Source: Amia ocellicauda (taxonomy: Eukaryota > Chordata > Actinopteri > Amiiformes > Amiidae). From it: DNA of 64,000 nucleotides. Below, one piece after another: positions 60,038 to 64,000 of this stretch (positions are counted from its first letter, which is position 1; every line of letters begins with the position of its first letter). Where the stretch lies: the NCBI RefSeq assembly GCF_036373705.1, contig NC_089853.1:29037568-29101567 (forward strand). Direction: 5' to 3'. Below the pieces are notes generated by a model. The model saw nothing but the letters and a program-made list of their open reading frames with translations, was not told the origin of the DNA and did not search any database. The position numbers and the translations under genes were made by a program.

Positions 60038-60451
60038 GTGAGGGAAAAAAGTATTTGATCCCCTGCTGATTTTGTACGTTTGCCCACTGACAAAGAAAGT
60101 CAGCCTAGAAACCTTAATGACTTGGAGAGGATCTGCAAAGAGGAGTGGGACAAAATCCTTCCTGAGATGTGTGCAAACCTGGTGGTCAACTCCAAGAAAC
60201 GTCTGACCTCTGTGATTGCCAACAAGGGTTTTGCCACCAAGTACTAAGTCGAAGGGGTCAAATACTTATTTCCCTCATTAACATGCAAATCAATTTATAA
60301 CTTTTTTGAAATGCGTTTTTCTGGATTTTGTTGTTGTTATTCTGTCTCTCACTGTTAAAATGCACCTACCATTAAAATTATAGACTGATCATTTCTTTGT
60401 CAGTGGGCAAACGTACAAAATCAGCAGGGGATCAAATACTTTTTTCCCTCA

Positions 60452-60454
<3 letters not shown>
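60036..60454 (+). mobile_element. Tc1-like (DD34E) element, copy D, MITE-like remnant (419 bp)
   Basis: Left end CAGTGAGGGAAAAAAGTATT for about 60 bp, then a jump straight to the transposase C-terminus ([16 protein letters not shown]..., stop at 60244-60246) and the full right terminal region ending at 60454. More than 1.1 kb is missing. It lies inside a TA microsatellite and is non-coding in effect. Confidence 0.92.
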
Positions 60455-60488
<34 letters not shown>

Positions 60489-60491
<3 letters not shown>

Positions 60492-62486
60492 ACACGGTTC
60501 TGGAGGAAAAGAAAAAAAAAACTTTAGCAATTATACTGAAAAAATGTATATAGTTTACTTTAAATATCAATCATGCATTGAAAACAAAAGGCCCCTAGAA
60601 AACTGAGAAATTACATCAATATTTATGGGCAATAATCAGCGATCTCGTTCATGAAAGAACAATGAAGGAAGTTATTTCATATGCTTAGTCTGCAGGAACA
60701 CCAAATATCCTTCAGTCCAGGAACGTTTGGAGACATTTTAAAATTTAATGCTCTTTCAAATTAAATCGCTTCTCTCCATTGCACTGTTATTGGCTTAAGG
60801 TGCAGTTTAGCACTTTCAAAAACTCACACTTTATTCATTATTGATGCATCCCTTCATATAAGAGCCAGAGATGCATCTTTTAAAGTATACGGCAGACCTT
60901 TGTCAAGACCAAGCCAAATACAAATAAACAACCAGGAAACTGCATTTGTAATATATGTGAGGAGTGTAGGTTCACGTCTCTGTTTATGACTTCTGGATGT
61001 AATACTGTGCCATAATATTTAAGCATATATTACATTTAAGCAACTTGCCACGAAGCACTGGCAGTGATATGTTATATCCCGGTCTTAATATCCCTAAAAA
61101 ACAAACAAACCAGACCAGTAGATACTCTAGGGACCAGTTCATATCATCATTATTTCCATATTATTTGGTATACGTTACAAAAAAGCATCAAAATAAGATT
61201 CTATAAGATGCTATAAAAACACATTCAAATGTCTGTAATAGAAAAATATTGCTATAGAGGCTATAGTTGAAGCACAGTTACTTTTAAAATTCAAATACAT
61301 TTTGAAGACTTTTTCTCCTGACAATGTATGTGATTATTTGTATTTATGCACTTTGTTTAGGAATTGAGCACAAGAGTAGACGTGCTGTGGAAAGCTTTGT
61401 TACCATGGTCTCTGCGAAACAGTCAACTTGGGCATGAAACAGTAATTTACATTCTCACCGCACTTTGTTTACTACAGCTATGAGCAGTTTTCAATATGCT
61501 GGTTTTAACCTGAATATTTATTTACTGTGAAAAATCCCTTTAAGTGAATCCCTGACCTTAACAAACAATGAGATATGCAAGAAGTAATACATCTTAATGG
61601 TTGTTTGTGTGGCATTTCATTTAATTACCTTAAACTCGTCCAGAACAAAATATGAAATATATTCATGTTGGGTTTAAACTCTTTATAGCCAAATAAACCT
61701 GTCACTTGTTCATGATCTCAGATGCTTATTCATTTCATCCTTTTAATTTTCATCTGATCAAAATGTTTGCAGCAAAATCAAATGCATTGAGTCTCACAAT
61801 AGCCAAATCAATGGTCTACTATCCTGGCTTATATTTATTAAAGTGTAAATTGCCTCTGGAAAAATGTGCTGTTTTCCTAGGCCAGATTCAGATATAATCT
61901 GACACAAATGAGATTTAAACCCATGACCTTGTATGGCAGTTGGGGGAAGGCTTTTAATTTAACCTCCTACTCCTTGAACCAATCTATAGCCTTTCTTAAT
62001 GTCATATATAATACACAAGCATGATCTATTTAACTAGGTTAATATTCTTCATCATGTGCACCTATTGCACCATGAGATTGCAATTTCCATACATCTGTGG
62101 TACCCTGAAATAACATTAAATGTTCTAAATCAATTTGCACCCCTTGATTCAGTTTAAATTTACCACGGAACATCACCCTAATTGAATTACTGGACTCCCT
62201 GTAGGAAGGCAGTCTGGTCACTGAATAATTTTAATTAAACTCTGTCAGCAACACAAAGACATATTAGCTGTCACACAGGCAGTGTCAAGGACGTGGATTG
62301 GGGCTGGGTGAAGGACAGTCACTGCGAGGGTACATCCTTACTCTCACACACGCTCTCGGAGAGGGACCAGGGGTCAGCAGCAAACACACAACACTAAAAT
62401 CACAACATACATAGATATGCCACAAAATGGATGTCGTAGTATTTCTATCATTTAAATCTTTTCATCTCACTTTCTCCATCCAAACA
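60489..62486. other. Probable ccdc33 intron, middle part
   Basis: 2 kb of AT-rich DNA with no recognised exon, repeat terminus or RNA gene. Confidence 0.55.
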
Positions 62487-63103
62487 GTGTGGGGAAGCAA
62501 TAAAAAAGGCAAACAGAATGTCAGGGTATATTGTCAAAAGTGTAGAATTGAGAACAAGGGCAGTAATGTTCAGACTGTACAATGCACTATTTAGAGCTCA
62601 TCTGGATACTGTGTACAGTTCTGGGCTCCACACTTCAAGAAAGATATCGCTGCTCTAGAGGCAGTTCAGAGGAGAGCAACCAGACTTATTCCAGGTCTGA
62701 AGGGAATGTCCTACTGAGAGACTTAAGGGAACTGAACCTTTTCACCCTGGAACAGAAGAGACTACGTGGGGACTTGATTCAAGTCTTCAAAATCATGAAA
62801 GGCATCGACCACATCAAACCAGAGGAGCTTTTCCAGATCAGCAGGGACACACGCACCCGGGGACACAAATGGAAATTGGGCTTCAAGGCATTCAAGACAG
62901 AAAACAGGAGACACTTCTTCACACAGAGAGTCGTCACAATCTGGAACAAACTCCCCAGCGATGTGTTTGAGCTGAAAATTTGGGAACATTTAAAAATAGA
63001 TTGGATAGGATCCTTGGATCACTTAGTTATTAATGGACACCAAACGAGCACGATGGATCGAATGGCCTCCTCTCATTTGTAAACTGTATGTTCTTATATT
63101 GTT
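62487..63103 (+). mobile_element. CR1/L2-type LINE, 3' end (RT C-terminal region)
   Basis: A 5'-truncated LINE piece. It reads (with one frame change) AQRMSGYIVKSV-like sequence, a YCVQFW-like region, then LRELNLFTLEQKRLRGDLIQ (62720-62785), VFKIMKGIDHIKPEELF and RRHFFTQRVVTIWNKLPSDV, the usual end of CR1/L2 ORF2. The 3' end GATCGAATGGCCTCCTCTC is the conserved terminus. The open frame 62582-63082 is part of this element, not a host gene. Confidence 0.85.
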
Positions 63104-64000
63104 AAATTTGAATATATCGATTTTTTTAATGTTAATCGTTACTTATAATGTCAGTATACCAGTAATAGATATTGTATCTATAAAGTATAACACTGAACAT
63201 GTTCCATTCCTCCAGTGCTCAATTTGTTCTACATCATCAAACCACAGATGGACTTTTTTCATTTTTTCTAAATTTTATGCAGGCAGATATTTTCTCCCTC
63301 TGTACAAACCTATGGGATATTTTGCTATATCTGCACCTTTACAATTTCAGAAAAAAACAGCTTTGAAAAATCCCTCTGCAAATGCAATTGTGATGTTTGT
63401 GCTGCTCTGAAGTCACAGTAGACACTGAAGCAATGACAGCTGTATAGCAGAGGATGGGGGATGGATGTATATCCTGTAATAGGCTACTGGAAATTAAGCT
63501 GGAGTTTCCAGTGACAAGGAGGCAAGAGACCCCAGTTGAGAGAAAAGAGGCTTAGGTGAAGAGTGACTCAGGCTTAGAGATACTGTCTGCAGGGCACCCT
63601 GGAGGTGGAGATAGGAGACGTCATATTCTGGAAAACAAACATGAAAACTAAAACCAATAAGAGATCTGAACATTGTACAGATTTCACAGCCACTGACAGT
63701 CCAACTGAGCCAAACCCTCACACTGGAAAATGTTACCGTTCTGCTAGGAAAGGCCACCTATCAGTCTGCCTAGTATGTACCTGCTGGTGTTAATGCAATG
63801 ACACTTTCTGATGTGTAATTTCACAGCTGCTTTATGAGAAATAGAGTTACATTTTAAACCCGTCAGCCTGGGCTTTACACAATTGCAATTTGATGGACTA
63901 CCTAAATATTTATTTTCTCCCCAGGAAGTGCCAAACCGAGTCATTGAGTGGATTTATATATATTATTTTTACACAAGGTAAATAACGTGTATATATATAT
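63104..64000. other. Right edge, no gene recognised
   Basis: AT-rich sequence with short ORFs that match no family I know. It may still be ccdc33 intron, since the N-terminal exons have not been reached. Confidence 0.5.

Noticed and set aside
62582-63082. 166-aa plus-strand ORF as a host gene
   Set aside because: Residues (LRELNLF.LE..RLRGDL, FFTQRVV..WNKLP) are the C-terminal end of CR1/L2 LINE ORF2.
1-64000. CRISPR arrays, operons, tRNA or rRNA genes, viral insertions
   Set aside because: No spaced direct-repeat array, no prokaryotic gene layout, no convincing tRNA fold or rRNA sequence, and no retroviral gag/pol/env or other viral gene was seen.

Overview
The window looks like nuclear DNA of a ray-finned fish. 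It holds intron-rich vertebrate genes with GT-AG exons, Tc1/mariner transposons of fish type, LINE remnants and many AT-rich microsatellites. I cannot name the species. The genes are those of human 15q24: SCAMP2, MPI, the PML exonuclease module, STOML1, CYP11A1 and CCDC33.

Layout. 255-5981 (-): the 5' end of scamp2, which runs off the left edge. 6769-11755 (+): mpi, complete in 8 exons and head-to-head with scamp2 across 0.8 kb that carries a palindromic CRE near each start codon. 11756-18367: intergenic DNA with a deleted Tc1 element and, on the minus strand at about 16262-16672, a decayed RING/B-box exon that resembles PML (TRIM19). 18368-22292 (-): two tandem genes for stand-alone DEDDh exonucleases of the PML exon-9 (Plex9) type. 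23923-26697 (+): stoml1, complete in 7 exons. 30118-45521 (+): cyp11a1, complete in 9 exons, with TE-loaded introns and an SF-1-like site plus TATA box before exon 1. 46302-56762 (-): the last 10 exons of ccdc33, tail-to-tail with cyp11a1. 56763-64000: probably ccdc33 intron, holding a Tc1 remnant and a LINE 3' end.

The genes are separate housekeeping or tissue-specific units, not an operon: membrane recycling (SCAMP2), mannose metabolism (MPI), DNA 3'-exonucleases (Plex9), endosomal sterol/stomatin function (STOML1), steroidogenesis (CYP11A1) and a coiled-coil protein (CCDC33). The most notable region is the PML locus. The exonuclease half survives as two intact genes, while an RBCC half lies nearby as a pseudogene. 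The next most notable feature is an intact-looking DD36E (Incomer-type) Tc1/mariner transposon in cyp11a1 intron 6.
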